DNA from: Prosthecobacter debontii | Lineage (GTDB): Bacteria; Verrucomicrobiota; Verrucomicrobiia; Verrucomicrobiales; Verrucomicrobiaceae | Direction: 5' to 3' | Length of the DNA stretch: 49,042 nt | Assembly (NCBI GenBank): GCA_945869695.1 | Contig: CAMBPV010000010.1 | Span: forward strand, 1-49,042 | Shown: positions 32,240 through 41,166 of the stretch, one piece after another | Layout of the letters: each line of letters starts with the position of its first letter | Position numbering within the stretch: position 1 is the stretch's first letter | Program-made: the position numbers and the translations under genes | Notes under the pieces: generated by a model | Database searches by the model: none | The model's input: only the letters and a program-made list of their open reading frames with translations | Told to the model about the DNA's origin: nothing

Positions 32240-34729
32240 ATGAAACCTTCGCTGAACTCACCCGTCGCCCTCATTATGGTTGCTCTGCCCACGCTCATTT
32301 GGAGTGCGGACAGCAGGTTGACTGAGGATCAAGTTCAGTTTTTTGAGAAAAACATCCGGCCTGTCTTGGTGGACTCTTGTTACAAGTGTCACTCCGCTGA
32401 ATCCGAGAAGGTCAAAGGCGGACTGACGCTGGATACCAAGCAGGCGACCTTACTCGGTGGGGAGTCTGGCCATCCGGGCATTACTCCGGGCAGCTTAGCG
32501 GAGAGTAGCATCTACGAGGCCATCACCTGGGCCAATGGTGACATGCAGATGCCGCCGAAAAACAAACTGCCGGATGAGGTGATCGCCCATTTCAAAAAGT
32601 GGATCGAGATGGGTGCGCCGGATCCTCGTGAGTCGGCGGCTGTGGCTGTGGCCAAGCGAACCATCGATATGGAAGAGGGGCGCAAGCACTGGGCCTTTCA
32701 AAAGCTGGTCGCCACCGAACCTCCAGCGGTGAAGACGGAAGGTTGGGCAAAAACGGACATCGACCGATACATCCTTGCCAGTTTGGAGAAAGTAGGACTT
32801 CATCCGGTGAAGGACGCAGATCGATCCACCTTGATCCGTCGCGTCGCCTTTGATCTGACAGGGTTACCCCCCACACCTGATGAGGTGAAAGCGTTCTTGG
32901 CGGATTCCTCACCCGATGCCTTGAAACGAGTGATCGATGGTTACCTCGATTCGCAACGTTTTGGGGAAAAGTGGGCGCGGCATTGGCTCGACGTGGCACG
33001 ATATGCAGAGAGCAGCGGGAAGGATGTGAATGTGCTTTACCCTCATGCTTGGCGATATCGGGATTATGTGATCGAGGCCTTCAATCGCGACAAGCCGTAC
33101 GATCAGTTTTTAAAAGAACAGCTCGCAGGTGATCTGATGCCTTTTGAAACGAAGCGGGATCAGGCGGAAAAGATTGTGGCGACAGGTTTTCTTGCCATCG
33201 GATCCAAGGGACATAACAACCGCGACAAGCGCCAGTTTGCGATGGATATGGTGGATGAGCAGATCGATATGCTGTCACAGTCCATGCTCGGTCTGACCTT
33301 GGCGTGTGCGCGTTGTCACGATCACAAATTTGATGCCGTGACTCAGCGTGACTACTACGCCCTCGCGGGCATCTTGCTGAGCAGTGAGACGCTCTTTGGC
33401 ACTTACAGCCAGCTTCAAAATGCCAACACCAGCACGCTGATTGAGTTGGACTCCTCCGCCAGTCTCCCGGCGGCGTTGGCTTCCATTTCCAAGTCCGAGT
33501 ATGCAGGACTGAAAGCGAAATACGAAGAGGCGCTCAACACCGCCAATGAAATTCGGGATCAGGTGCGTGCGAGCACCCGGTCGGGCCGTGAGGCGGGAAA
33601 TGCGCAAAATTTTCTTCGAGTCCGCAGCTCCTTTGATCGGGCGGAATCGGTGAAGGCGGACTTGGATCTATTCAACGCAGACGGAACGTCGCGTACGCTC
33701 GCCATGGGAGTGTTGGACCGGGACCGTCCCATCAATAGTCCTCTTTTGATCCGGGGTGACATCAAGCAGGCCTCTGACATTGTGCCGAGAGGTTGGATCG
33801 AAGTGTTGAGCGACCATGGGAAGCCATTTGAGGTAACTCAAGGGAGTGGGCGTCTCGATTTGGCGGAATTCATCGCATCAGAAAACAACCCGCTGACTGC
33901 GCGCGTCATGGTGAATCGAGTTTGGTTGAAGCTCATGGGCACGGCCTTGGTTCCCACGCCTGATAACTTTGGCGTTATGGGGCAGAAGCCCACGCATCCG
34001 GAGTTGTTGGATCATCTCTCTCTCAGCTTGATGAAAAACGGTTGGTCGGTGAAGAGTCTTATCCGGTCGATCATGCTGAGTCGGGTGTATCAAATGGGTT
34101 CGATGAACGACCCGAAGAATAGCTCGGTTGATCCTGAAAACACGTATCGCTGGAGGATGTCGCCCCGGCGGCTTGATGCGGAGGCCATTCGGGATGCCAC
34201 GCTTGCTGTCTCAGGAACGCTTAATCTCTATCCCATTGACGGCTCACCCGTCGCGCGCGCGGGCGAGGGTAGGGAAGGCATCCTCAATCTTGCCCGCGAG
34301 ATGAACTCAAAGCCCTTCCCCTATCGGTCCATTTATCTACCCATTGTGCGGGATCAATTACCTGAGGCTCTTACCGTTTTTGATTTCCCTGACGCCAGCT
34401 TGGTCAATGGCGAGCGTGACTCCACCAATGTTCCTGGCCAAGCTCTCTTCCTCATGAATCACCCCAGCATCCTCAGCGCCGCCGATGCATTCGCCTCCCG
34501 CATCGCAGCGTTTTCAGGCACTTCTGCGGAGAAAATGGCCCACGCTTACCAGTTAGCCTTCAGCCGTCTTCCCACCCAGAAAGAACTCACGGCCATCCGG
34601 AACTTCTGGAATCAGTTTCCCGAGCAGGTGAGTGAAACAAAAGAGGCGAGGGAGAAGGCAAGGATGACAGCGCTCTCCGCTTTTTGCCAGAGCCTCATGG
34701 CATCGGCTGAGTTTCGATACCTTAACTGA
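32240..34729 (+). CDS. Planctomycete-type cytochrome c / DUF1549 / DUF1553 (PSD1) protein
   Basis: An 829-residue exported protein, second of its family in the window. Signal peptide at about residues 1-22; heme motif CYKCH at 47-51 with a later MQMPPKNKL that could give the axial Met; DUF1549 with a second CxxCH (LACARCHDHKFDAV); and DUF1553 (LIRGDIKQASDIVPRG, NPLTARVMVNRVW, NFGVMGQKPTHPELLD, ending SAEFRYLN). It lacks the golvesin-like insertion of the first copy. No DUF1501 gene follows; downstream is only a pseudogene remnant. The 58-bp gap after the truncated ALDH leaves cotranscription possible. Substrate unknown. Confidence 0.92.
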   Translation: MKPSLNSPVALIMVALPTLIWSADSRLTEDQVQFFEKNIRPVLVDSCYKCHSAESEKVKGGLTLDTKQATLLGGESGHPGITPGSLAESSIYEAITWANGDMQMPPKNKLPDEVIAHFKKWIEMGAPDPRESAAVAVAKRTIDMEEGRKHWAFQKLVATEPPAVKTEGWAKTDIDRYILASLEKVGLHPVKDADRSTLIRRVAFDLTGLPPTPDEVKAFLADSSPDALKRVIDGYLDSQRFGEKWARHWLDVARYAESSGKDVNVLYPHAWRYRDYVIEAFNRDKPYDQFLKEQLAGDLMPFETKRDQAEKIVATGFLAIGSKGHNNRDKRQFAMDMVDEQIDMLSQSMLGLTLACARCHDHKFDAVTQRDYYALAGILLSSETLFGTYSQLQNANTSTLIELDSSASLPAALASISKSEYAGLKAKYEEALNTANEIRDQVRASTRSGREAGNAQNFLRVRSSFDRAESVKADLDLFNADGTSRTLAMGVLDRDRPINSPLLIRGDIKQASDIVPRGWIEVLSDHGKPFEVTQGSGRLDLAEFIASENNPLTARVMVNRVWLKLMGTALVPTPDNFGVMGQKPTHPELLDHLSLSLMKNGWSVKSLIRSIMLSRVYQMGSMNDPKNSSVDPENTYRWRMSPRRLDAEAIRDATLAVSGTLNLYPIDGSPVARAGEGREGILNLAREMNSKPFPYRSIYLPIVRDQLPEALTVFDFPDASLVNGERDSTNVPGQALFLMNHPSILSAADAFASRIAAFSGTSAEKMAHAYQLAFSRLPTQKELTAIRNFWNQFPEQVSETKEAREKARMTALSAFCQSLMASAEFRYLN

Positions 34730-34743
34730 GCTGGCATATCTCG

Positions 34744-35237
34744 CTAGCCATTACCCAGAGCGAGTGAAGTCGCGGCTTCAAGGCTGAGCCCTTGGCCATC
34801 CCGCCGGGCGTCCTCGACATCGGGACCACTGAATGCCGTGGCTGCGGTTAGGATGGCGCGGATGGCGGGATGATCTGCTGCCCGAGGCACCAGTCCGCTC
34901 TGGATTCTTTGGGCATCGGACGCACCAAAAAGTCGAGCCGCAAAGTCATATCTCTTCTCGGCAACGGCGAGCGCGGCAAAGGCATCCAGCGGATAGGAGG
35001 CGCCCCATTTATTGCCGAGATCGAAACCGACTTTCAGGCACTAGCTCGGGTGTTGCCGTGCAATCTCATACCAACCGAGGACAGCCGCATTCAATCCCAC
35101 AGACCAGCCCACGATGGTGGAGAGCCAGGTGTCGCCAGCGCCTCGCGCATTGCGTCGGGTTGCCTTTCCCACTTTTTTGTGCTGCCTTCGATGTCGCTGA
35201 AGAGAAACGCAATGGTGCCTGCAGGCGGAACGGTCAT
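34744..35237 (-). pseudogene. Gutted remnant of a cyclase-ATPase-TPR regulator gene
   Basis: Read on the minus strand, the ATG at 35235-35237 begins MTVPPAGTIAFLFSDIEGST, then KKWERQPDAMREALA: the start of a class III adenylate/guanylate cyclase domain, as in large proteins with a cyclase, an AAA-type ATPase and TPR repeats (COG2114 plus COG3903). Near 35130-35140 the sequence jumps to the C-terminal TPR part in another frame: LGWYEIARQ, a TAG at 35041-35043, then KVGFDLGNKWGASYPLDAFAALAVAEK and RYDFAARLFGASDAQRIQSG, ending SLEAATSLALGNG with TAG at 34744-34746. The intact parent would be around a thousand residues; nearly all of the middle is deleted. Clear pseudogene. Confidence 0.8.
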
Positions 35238-35555
35238 GAGTGCAGGGAAGTGGTTCAAGCGAGCCGCTTCGCAACACGCGAGTCATCTGGAGTCAGGACT
35301 CGCTACCCATGGAGGGTGATACTGCTCTCGTTCCTGCTCCGGGTATTAGGGTGTCCTATTCCCGTCTGAGGCCGTCCCGAGGCTCCCGTGGACGAATCGG
35401 GGGATGCCCCGAAGGGCGGCTCGGGGGGCGCTGATGCGGCTGACATGACGGCGCATTCGTTCCGGTAAGACGGTGGGTAAATCTCTTGCTACCACGGCAA
35501 TTGCTGGTTTCTTAGTCTCCTTGTTTCTGCAATCCATTATCCCTTTCCCAATCAC
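35238..35555 (+). other. Intergenic stretch without recognisable gene
   Basis: About 320 bases between the start of the cyclase remnant and the next exported protein gene. Short open frames occur on both strands, but none looks like a protein or carries a start with a ribosome-binding site. A Gly/Asp/Ala-rich frame around 35367-35467 (EAPVDESGDAPKGG and onward) could be debris. The promoter for the plus-strand gene at 35556 is presumably here; none stands out. Confidence 0.5.
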
Positions 35556-36380
35556 ATGAAGATGAAATCCATGGCTTTCCATTCCGCTGCTTGCTGTTTT
35601 TTGGTCGTCAGCCTCGGCGGTGCCGCGCTTCGCGCTCAAGGCACCAATTCGGGGGTGGAGGTGTTTGATCCCAAGAAGTTTCCTGGTTACGTGGTGGATG
35701 ACGTGGTGGTGCCCGTGCCGAGTGAAATTTTCGCGGTGCTGGATAAGCTGGGAGAGCCGAACTGGAGGCAGGAACTGCGGAAGGTAAAGAATGCAAGCAC
35801 GACGGATCGCACGCGTCTTTCTTTGATCTTTGGGGCCATTGTGGCGGAGGGTTTTGTGGCCGTTCAGGCGCAAGATCGTCAGGCAGTGGAGGACATCGGC
35901 AAAGAGGTGATCGATCTGGCAAAGAGCCTGGGCCTGAGCAAGTCGGTCCTTCCTCACGCTCAGAGTATCTTGGATGCGGCGGATAAAAACATGTGGCCGA
36001 CGATCCGCCGCGAGTTCGATCTGACTCAAAAAACGGTGCGCGATACGATGGAAGAGATGAAGGACTCCGATCTCTCCCAGTGCGTGAGCATCGGCGGATG
36101 GCTCCGGGGCACGGCTTCGGTGACTTCAGTGATTGGGAAGAATTTCTCGGAAGACCGCTCAGAGCTTTTGAACCAGCCGATGCTGGTGAATCACTTCCTC
36201 GCCCGCATCGCTGAGATGCCAGGAGGCGGCAAAAATCATCCGGCGCTGGCTGCAATCAGTAAGGGCCTGACCGAGGTGAAGGCGATCATGGAAGCCTCCT
36301 CGAAGGGTTTCACCCTTCAATCGGTCAGTTCGATCGGCTCCACGTGCAACAGCCTTTTGGAAACGATCCGTAACCGCTAA
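35556..36380 (+). CDS. Exported protein of unknown function
   Basis: A 274-residue protein with a signal peptide (about residues 1-28, cleavage near LRAQG). The mature part is mainly helical: a conserved-looking start (VFDPKKFPGYVVDDVVVPVPSEIFAVLDKLG), helices rich in Asp, Lys and Ala (VEDIGKEVIDLAKSLGLSKSVLPHAQSILDAADKNMWPTIRREF), and SQCVSIGGWLRGTASVTSVIG. It may bind something in the periplasm; no enzymatic motif is seen and the family is not recognised. It is followed by a stem-loop and another exported unknown, then phoH. Start ATG at 35556, the first in frame, gives the signal peptide. Confidence 0.7.
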   Translation: MKMKSMAFHSAACCFLVVSLGGAALRAQGTNSGVEVFDPKKFPGYVVDDVVVPVPSEIFAVLDKLGEPNWRQELRKVKNASTTDRTRLSLIFGAIVAEGFVAVQAQDRQAVEDIGKEVIDLAKSLGLSKSVLPHAQSILDAADKNMWPTIRREFDLTQKTVRDTMEEMKDSDLSQCVSIGGWLRGTASVTSVIGKNFSEDRSELLNQPMLVNHFLARIAEMPGGGKNHPALAAISKGLTEVKAIMEASSKGFTLQSVSSIGSTCNSLLETIRNR

Positions 36381-36394
36381 GCGACTGACGTGCC

Positions 36395-36413
36395 TTCTGC
36401 TTTCGGAGCAGAA
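36395..36413 (+). terminator. Stem-loop, weak terminator candidate
   Basis: A perfect 7-bp stem TTCTGCT/AGCAGAA with a 5-base loop (TTCGG), 14 bp after the stop of the preceding gene. It is AT-balanced and followed only by a loosely T-rich run (CCTTTCATCTTTT), so it may terminate partially or stabilise an mRNA end. Confidence 0.4.
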
Positions 36414-36442
36414 CTAGAACCTTTCATCTTTTGAACGACCTT

Positions 36443-36913
36443 ATGATCATTGAAACCAAAAGTTGGTGCGCAAGTGCGAGACGCTCTGTGGGAATCTTGA
36501 TGGCGGTGGCGCTGGCCTTTGTGAGCCCCCAGGCCATGGCCACGGTGGATGATGCCCATGGTTTTGCGATGGAAGCCGCCACTCCTTTTGTGGAGAAGGG
36601 TTTCATCGTGCGGGAGGACTACTGGCGCGGTGAGGTGAAGAGCGGGCAAAAGCTGATGGTGCGGCACCAGCTCTTCAAGGGCAATGAGTATGCTTTCTGG
36701 CTGGGAACGGCGAATGAAGACTGCAAACTGGATCTCCAAGTGCTGGATGAAGCGGGTAAGCCGGTGCACATCGACTTCGAGCAAGACAAGGGGGGAATGT
36801 TTGCCTCCGTCCGTGTCAATCCTCCGAAGACTGGAACCTACGCGGTGGTTTTCGCTCTGAAATCGAAGACTGAGACAGGTGTGTTCTGGGCCGTTGCTTA
36901 CGGTTACCGTTGA
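36443..36913 (+). CDS. Small exported beta-sandwich-like protein, function unknown
   Basis: A 156-residue protein from the ATG at 36443, with a signal peptide (about residues 1-30, RRSVGILMAVALAFVSPQAMA). The mature part resembles a pre-peptidase C-terminal-like beta sandwich: VKSGQKLMVRHQLFKGNEYAFWLGTANEDCKLDLQVLDEAGKPVHIDFEQDKGGMFASVRVNPPKTGTYAVVFAL. These domains are usually binding or structural modules; here it is a stand-alone protein. A TTG four codons upstream is an unlikely start. It follows another exported unknown and precedes phoH by 59 bp. Confidence 0.65.
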   Translation: MIIETKSWCASARRSVGILMAVALAFVSPQAMATVDDAHGFAMEAATPFVEKGFIVREDYWRGEVKSGQKLMVRHQLFKGNEYAFWLGTANEDCKLDLQVLDEAGKPVHIDFEQDKGGMFASVRVNPPKTGTYAVVFALKSKTETGVFWAVAYGYR

Positions 36914-36972
36914 GGCACGGGCCATCGGCGTTGGAGACGTGTGTTCTGTCCTCTTTCCAATCTGCACTCTTC

Positions 36973-37974
36973 ATGCCGATCGAGACTGTCACCTATGAGA
37001 CACCGCAGTTTTTGCAGCGGGTGGTCTCGAATGATGCGAGCCTGCTGCGGAGGCTGGCGGAGACCTTTGGCATCAAGATCACGAGCCGTGATGAATGGGT
37101 GAGATTTGACGGAGATTCAGCCGGCGTGGCCTCGGCCAAGGAGGTGCTGAATCAGTTGGAGAACATCGGAAGACAAGGCGGAGAAGTTTCTGAATCGTTG
37201 TTTAAAATGGTCACGGAAAGCGTCAAGAGGGACGAGGGAAATGAGGCATCCAAACGGGTGATGTCCCTGAAGCTCTTGGGTTCATCCCGGAGACCTGCGG
37301 TGATCGCCAAAACGAAGGCGCAGATCGATTACATCGATGCGATGCGCTCGCACGAGGTGGTGTTTGGGGTGGGGCCTGCGGGCACGGGAAAGACCTATTT
37401 GGCCATGGCGCAGGGCTTGCAATATCTGCGTGACAAGTCGGTGCAGCGACTGGTGCTGACACGGCCTGCGGTGGAAGCGGGCGAGGCGCTGGGATTTCTT
37501 CCCGGTGACTTGAAAGAGAAGATTTTTCCGTATCTAAGGCCGCTTTACGACGCGCTCTTCGACATGGTGGATCCGGATGAGGCTGAGCGTTTGATCGAGC
37601 GTGGCTTCATCGAGATCGCGCCGCTGGCCTACATGCGAGGACGAACGCTAAAGAATGCGTTTATCATTTTAGATGAGGCGCAGAACACGACGGGTGAGCA
37701 GATGCTGATGTTTCTGACACGACTGGGTGAGGGGTCCCGCTGCGTGGTCACGGGTGATCCGAGTCAGGTGGATCTACGGCGCGGGGTGCGCTCGGGTCTG
37801 GCCGAGGCGATGCAGGTGCTGAAAAACGTCGAGGGCGTGACCTTTCTGCCTTTTGCAGCCAAGGATGTAGTGCGTCTGGCTGTGGTGCAGAGAATCATTC
37901 AAGCCTATGATCAACATCGTTCAGGCAAGCGGGATGATCGCTATCCGGAGCCGGTAGCTACTCCTGAAGACTGA
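36973..37974 (+). CDS. PhoH family ATPase
   Basis: PhoH-like proteins are cytoplasmic P-loop ATPases of the superfamily 1 helicase type, linked to RNA handling and ribosome maturation with YbeY. The 333-residue protein starts at the ATG at 36973. An N-terminal KH-like region (about residues 15-75, RRLAETFGIKITSRDEWVRFDG) leads to KTKAQIDYIDAMRSHEVVFGVGPAGTGKTYLAMA with Walker A. LTRPAVEAGEALGFLPGDLKEKI and the Walker B AFIILDEAQNTT follow, then VVTGDPSQVDL. All PhoH motifs are present. The 3' end overlaps the convergent zinc-ribbon gene by 17 bp. ybeY is not seen beside it. Confidence 0.93.
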   Translation: MPIETVTYETPQFLQRVVSNDASLLRRLAETFGIKITSRDEWVRFDGDSAGVASAKEVLNQLENIGRQGGEVSESLFKMVTESVKRDEGNEASKRVMSLKLLGSSRRPAVIAKTKAQIDYIDAMRSHEVVFGVGPAGTGKTYLAMAQGLQYLRDKSVQRLVLTRPAVEAGEALGFLPGDLKEKIFPYLRPLYDALFDMVDPDEAERLIERGFIEIAPLAYMRGRTLKNAFIILDEAQNTTGEQMLMFLTRLGEGSRCVVTGDPSQVDLRRGVRSGLAEAMQVLKNVEGVTFLPFAAKDVVRLAVVQRIIQAYDQHRSGKRDDRYPEPVATPED

Positions 37975-39028
37975 AGAACACGGCAAGTGCGAGGAGGGCC
38001 AGTATCACGACGAAGGTCACCTTTACCCAACTGATCGGATACTCGCCTGTGATTTTTCCGGTGTGACCGTTGACGGCGACTTGGTAATTTTTTGTTCCGT
38101 AGGTGTAGGTGACGAGCCAGACGGGGAGCAGAACGTGTTTGAAAGTCTGTGATGAGAAGGTGGGTTGGATCCTCAGCCCTCGATGGGTGTCACCCGGGAT
38201 CTGAGCGATGCAGAGTCTCTCGAGCTCGGCGATCATGCGCTCGCGAGACTGCTCCTCTGCTTTGATGAGATCGAGTTGGTATTGCTCCACCACCCAGCCG
38301 GAGACGTAGCCGGGATCGTAAGGGACCAGATCTGTCGTGGTGGGAAAGGGCTCCAGATCCGCGAGAAGGTTGGGGTGAACGCCGAGGGAGGCGGGGACGA
38401 GGAGGTCGTCAAAGAAGTTCTCCACCAAACCGGAGGCGTGGGACCAGCGGGTCTCGGTCCGGGTATTGCCTTTGTCATCCCGCACCTGGTAGTGATGACC
38501 CGCTTCAGCCTCCCAAGGACAATGAGAGTGGGCATCAAAGGTCCAGTAGGGCAGGTAAATGCCGTGGAGCGTGTCGGTGAGCGCTTTGCTTTTGAGCTTG
38601 TTGGGTGCAAACCAATGGCTGCCATACCATTTACGGATTTCCTCTCGGACCCGGGTGTCGGGGACTCGAAAGGCCAGGACACTGCTGGGGCGAATGGGGG
38701 CATCAGTGTCCTCGGCGGAGACGATGGAGGGCGAGCCGCAGAAGTCGCAGTTCTGAGCGATCCGTTTTTCATTGAAGACGGAAACCGCGTTGCAGCTCCT
38801 GCAGCGGACGGTCTTCGTTGCCGCAGCCCAGCCGCGTTTATCTTTCGGCAAATCGCGTAGAGCGGAGAGCAGATCCATTTCCTCGATCAAGATTCCGTCT
38901 GATTTTAACTCAGCGGGTGAATCCGTGCCGCAGTAAGGGCAGACCAACGCTTTCTTCGCAGGCGACCAAACGGCCTCCGCTCCGCAGGCCGGGCAGGTGA
39001 ATTTATTGATGGCAGTGATTTCAGACAT
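37958..39028 (-). CDS. Zinc-ribbon protein with C-terminal membrane anchor
   Basis: A 356-residue protein counted from the ATG at 39026-39028. Two zinc ribbons at the N terminus: TCPACGAE with VCPYCGTD, then VRCRSCNA with CDFCGSP, eight Cys in four CxxC pairs. A central domain of about 200 residues follows (LPYWTFDAHSHCPWEAEAGHHYQV, LLPVWLVTYTYGTKNYQVAVNG), and a single transmembrane helix ends the protein (VTFVVILALLALAVFF). Similar proteins are common in bacteria as predicted TFIIB-type zinc-ribbon or DNA-helicase-PriA-like proteins, without known function. A GTG six codons upstream is a weaker start. Confidence 0.8.
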   Translation of the reverse strand: MSEITAINKFTCPACGAEAVWSPAKKALVCPYCGTDSPAELKSDGILIEEMDLLSALRDLPKDKRGWAAATKTVRCRSCNAVSVFNEKRIAQNCDFCGSPSIVSAEDTDAPIRPSSVLAFRVPDTRVREEIRKWYGSHWFAPNKLKSKALTDTLHGIYLPYWTFDAHSHCPWEAEAGHHYQVRDDKGNTRTETRWSHASGLVENFFDDLLVPASLGVHPNLLADLEPFPTTTDLVPYDPGYVSGWVVEQYQLDLIKAEEQSRERMIAELERLCIAQIPGDTHRGLRIQPTFSSQTFKHVLLPVWLVTYTYGTKNYQVAVNGHTGKITGEYPISWVKVTFVVILALLALAVFFSLQE

Positions 39029-39142
39029 TGAAAAAAGCGGTGACACGCTTTGGGACTCTCGTTGAATCCCTCCGCTTCTTCAAGCCTAGGCCTCTGATAA
39101 GAAATTCAATTTTGGAACTTTTAACGGCACTTTGCTCCTGAC

Positions 39143-39171
39143 TTGACAGTGATTGGCGTGCCGTGCATGAA
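39143..39171 (+). promoter_or_regulatory. Possible promoter of the FAD oxidoreductase gene
   Basis: A perfect TTGACA (39143-39148), a 17-base spacer and a weak -10 CATGAA (39166-39171), 18 bp before the ATG at 39190. An AGGTGGAGG ribosome-binding site at 39171-39179 fits the same start. Confidence 0.3.
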
Positions 39172-39189
39172 GGTGGAGGCCAACCCAAC

Positions 39190-40605
39190 ATGAATTCAAC
39201 TTTGCCGCAGCCACACGTCGCTATCTTGGGAGGAGGCCCGTGTGGACTCTATGCGGCGCGTGTGCTGAGTCGAGCGGGGGTGCGTGTGACCGTCCTAGAT
39301 AAAGGAGATCGACCCGGCGGGCTGGCTACCAGTCACAAGCGCGGAGAGAACTGGTATGATATGGGCTGCCACATGCTCCATGAGTTCGACAAAGAAATTT
39401 ACGAGGACATGATGTCGATCATGGGTGCCGATAGCATCCCCGTGCAGTTGGATGCAAAGATCCGGTGGGCGGGCTCATTTTACCGTTACCCGCTCCAGTT
39501 TCAGGACATGATCAAGGGGATACCTCCGTTCACTCTGGTGTATTACACGATCGGTTTATTTACCGCTCAGATGCGCAATGCATTGGCACCGTGGATTCCC
39601 AAGAATGCCGAGGAAGCTCTGGTGATGCTTTACGGCCAACCGCTGTATGAGTTCTTTTTTAAGGAATTCACTCACCGCTACTGGGGTATTCACCCACGGG
39701 AACTCTCTGCCACCTTTATCACGACGAAGATGCCGCGCCTCAGCGCGGTGGATGTGTTGAAGCGTGCGCTGGGTAAAATTGGAATCAAAGACCGGGCCGT
39801 GCATGCGGTGGACAGTGCTTTGCGAGATGAGACGCTGCATTACTCACGCACGGGAGCCGAAGCAATGCCGAGACACATTTCCCGGGTGGTGAACGCTGAG
39901 GGGGGTGAAGTGATTCAGGGAGCGGATGTGACGCGGATCGTGCGTGATGAAGCGAGCCAACGCGTCACAGCAGTGCGATACCTCCAAGACGGCGAGGACC
40001 ATGAATTGAAATGCGATGAATGCATTTCCACGATTCCAGTGCCTCACCTGGCCATGAGATCTGAGCCCGCACCGCCTGAGTCGGTGATGGAGGCTGCGCA
40101 CCGGATTCGATACAAGCCGATCGCGATTTATGGTTTGCTCGTCAAAAAAGCGAAGTGCATCGAGGGCCTCTATATCTATTATCGGGACCGTGCCTTTCAT
40201 CGCGTCGGTGAACCCAAGAACGCAGGCCTCGTGGTGAATCCTCCCGATCACACGGTGCTGATCGTGGAGACCACCTGTGAAGTGGGGGACGAAAAATGGA
40301 AGGGCACGGAGGAGGTGAAACAGCGCATCTTCTCCGACCTCGAGATCGAGAATATTTGTCACAAGGAGGAGGTGGTGGAGGTGAATCTCCTGCACTGTGA
40401 GACGGGATATCCTGTTTTTGCCCTCGGCTTTGAGCCTCACCTGGAGAAAGTGCGTGATTGGATCAAGACCATCCCAAATCTCCAGAGCGTAGGCAGGCAG
40501 GGCGGATTTACATACCCCAATATGCACAGCGCGATGCGGATGGGAGCTAAGGCTGCGCAGGTGGTGCTGGACCGACTCAAACCCAATCACAAAACACAGC
40601 CATGA
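39190..40605 (+). CDS. FAD-dependent oxidoreductase (amine oxidase / UDP-galactopyranose mutase-like)
   Basis: A 471-residue protein starting at the ATG at 39190, with a purine-rich ribosome-binding site (AGGTGGAGG) about 10 bases before it. The N-terminal FAD-binding fold is clear: HVAILGGGPCGLYAARVLSRAGVRVTVLDKGDRPGGLA, then WYDMGCHMLHEFD. The general build (protoporphyrinogen-oxidase or UDP-galactopyranose-mutase type) continues to the C-terminal SVGRQGGFTYPNMHSAMRMGAKAAQVVLD, where the second FAD contact lies. Substrate cannot be named; homologues are found in polysaccharide and carotenoid loci. The stop overlaps the DUF423 start (ATGA). A GTG nine codons upstream has no better support. 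Confidence 0.82.
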   Translation: MNSTLPQPHVAILGGGPCGLYAARVLSRAGVRVTVLDKGDRPGGLATSHKRGENWYDMGCHMLHEFDKEIYEDMMSIMGADSIPVQLDAKIRWAGSFYRYPLQFQDMIKGIPPFTLVYYTIGLFTAQMRNALAPWIPKNAEEALVMLYGQPLYEFFFKEFTHRYWGIHPRELSATFITTKMPRLSAVDVLKRALGKIGIKDRAVHAVDSALRDETLHYSRTGAEAMPRHISRVVNAEGGEVIQGADVTRIVRDEASQRVTAVRYLQDGEDHELKCDECISTIPVPHLAMRSEPAPPESVMEAAHRIRYKPIAIYGLLVKKAKCIEGLYIYYRDRAFHRVGEPKNAGLVVNPPDHTVLIVETTCEVGDEKWKGTEEVKQRIFSDLEIENICHKEEVVEVNLLHCETGYPVFALGFEPHLEKVRDWIKTIPNLQSVGRQGGFTYPNMHSAMRMGAKAAQVVLDRLKPNHKTQP

Positions 40606-40976
40606 ACCCTAACTCTCAACAGATCAGACTGGCGGCACTTCTCGGCTTCCTCGGGGTTGGTCTCGGGGCGTTTGGCGCACATGGATTGGCGGAAGTTTTG
40701 AAGAGTCACGATACCGTGGAAATTTGGAAAACGGCCAGTCATTACCACTTGGTTCATGCGGTCATGCTGCTTTTGCTCGCGTTCGTTGGTGGGACAGGTT
40801 CCGCCGGGCGTTATGCCTGGTGGACCATGCTGGGAGGCGTTCTGATCTTCAGTGGCACTTTGTATCTTCTCGCCGTTTCTGGGATCAGGTGGCTGGGTGC
40901 GATCACGCCAATCGGGGGGCTGTTGCTGATGATCGGCTGGCTGCTGACGGCCGTGCGGCGGTGGCCGAGGGCCTGA
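40602..40976 (+). CDS. DUF423 family integral membrane protein
   Basis: A 124-residue protein with four predicted transmembrane helices and the DUF423 pattern: LAALLGFLGVGLGAFGAHGL, then WKTASHYHLVHAVMLLLLAF, WWTMLGGVLIFSGTLYLLAVSG, and AITPIGGLLLMIGWLLTAV. The GAFGAHGL segment and the HYHxxHA helix are typical. The function is unknown. It is translationally coupled to the FAD oxidoreductase (ATGA overlap), so the two are likely cotranscribed. tRNA-Phe follows about 100 bp on. Confidence 0.92.
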   Translation: MNPNSQQIRLAALLGFLGVGLGAFGAHGLAEVLKSHDTVEIWKTASHYHLVHAVMLLLLAFVGGTGSAGRYAWWTMLGGVLIFSGTLYLLAVSGIRWLGAITPIGGLLLMIGWLLTAVRRWPRA

Positions 40977-41022
40977 AACGGGCTCAGAACGCATGAATCG
41001 TCTCAACAAGTGGAAAAACCCA

Positions 41023-41051
41023 TTGCGTTACCCCCTGAAGCTTGCTTATAT
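41023..41051 (+). promoter_or_regulatory. Candidate sigma-70 promoter for tRNA-Phe
   Basis: TTGCGT (41023-41028), a 17-base spacer and TTATAT (41046-41051) lie 23 bases before the mature tRNA. The layout mirrors that of tRNA-Asn. Good match by eye. Confidence 0.5.
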
Positions 41052-41074
41052 CACGCCTCGCAAATTTCGCGAAA

Positions 41075-41150
41075 GGCTCGGTAGCTCAGTCGGTAGAGCA
41101 GGGGATTGAAAATCCCCGTGTCGGCGGTTCGATTCCGTCCCGAGCCACCA
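41075..41150 (+). tRNA. tRNA-Phe (anticodon GAA)
   Basis: Full cloverleaf. Acceptor GGCTCGG pairs with CCGAGCC. The anticodon stem GGGGA/TCCCC holds the loop TTGAAAA with GAA at 41108-41110. The T arm contains GGTTCGATTCC. The discriminator is A, with CCA encoded (41148-41150). Typical bacterial tRNA-Phe. Confidence 0.98.
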
Positions 41151-41166
41151 CTGGGTGATCACCTAG

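Noticed and set aside
35346..36029. 227-residue open frame on the minus strand
   Set aside because: It is antisense to the exported protein gene at 35556, has composition of a shadow frame and no recognisable domain.
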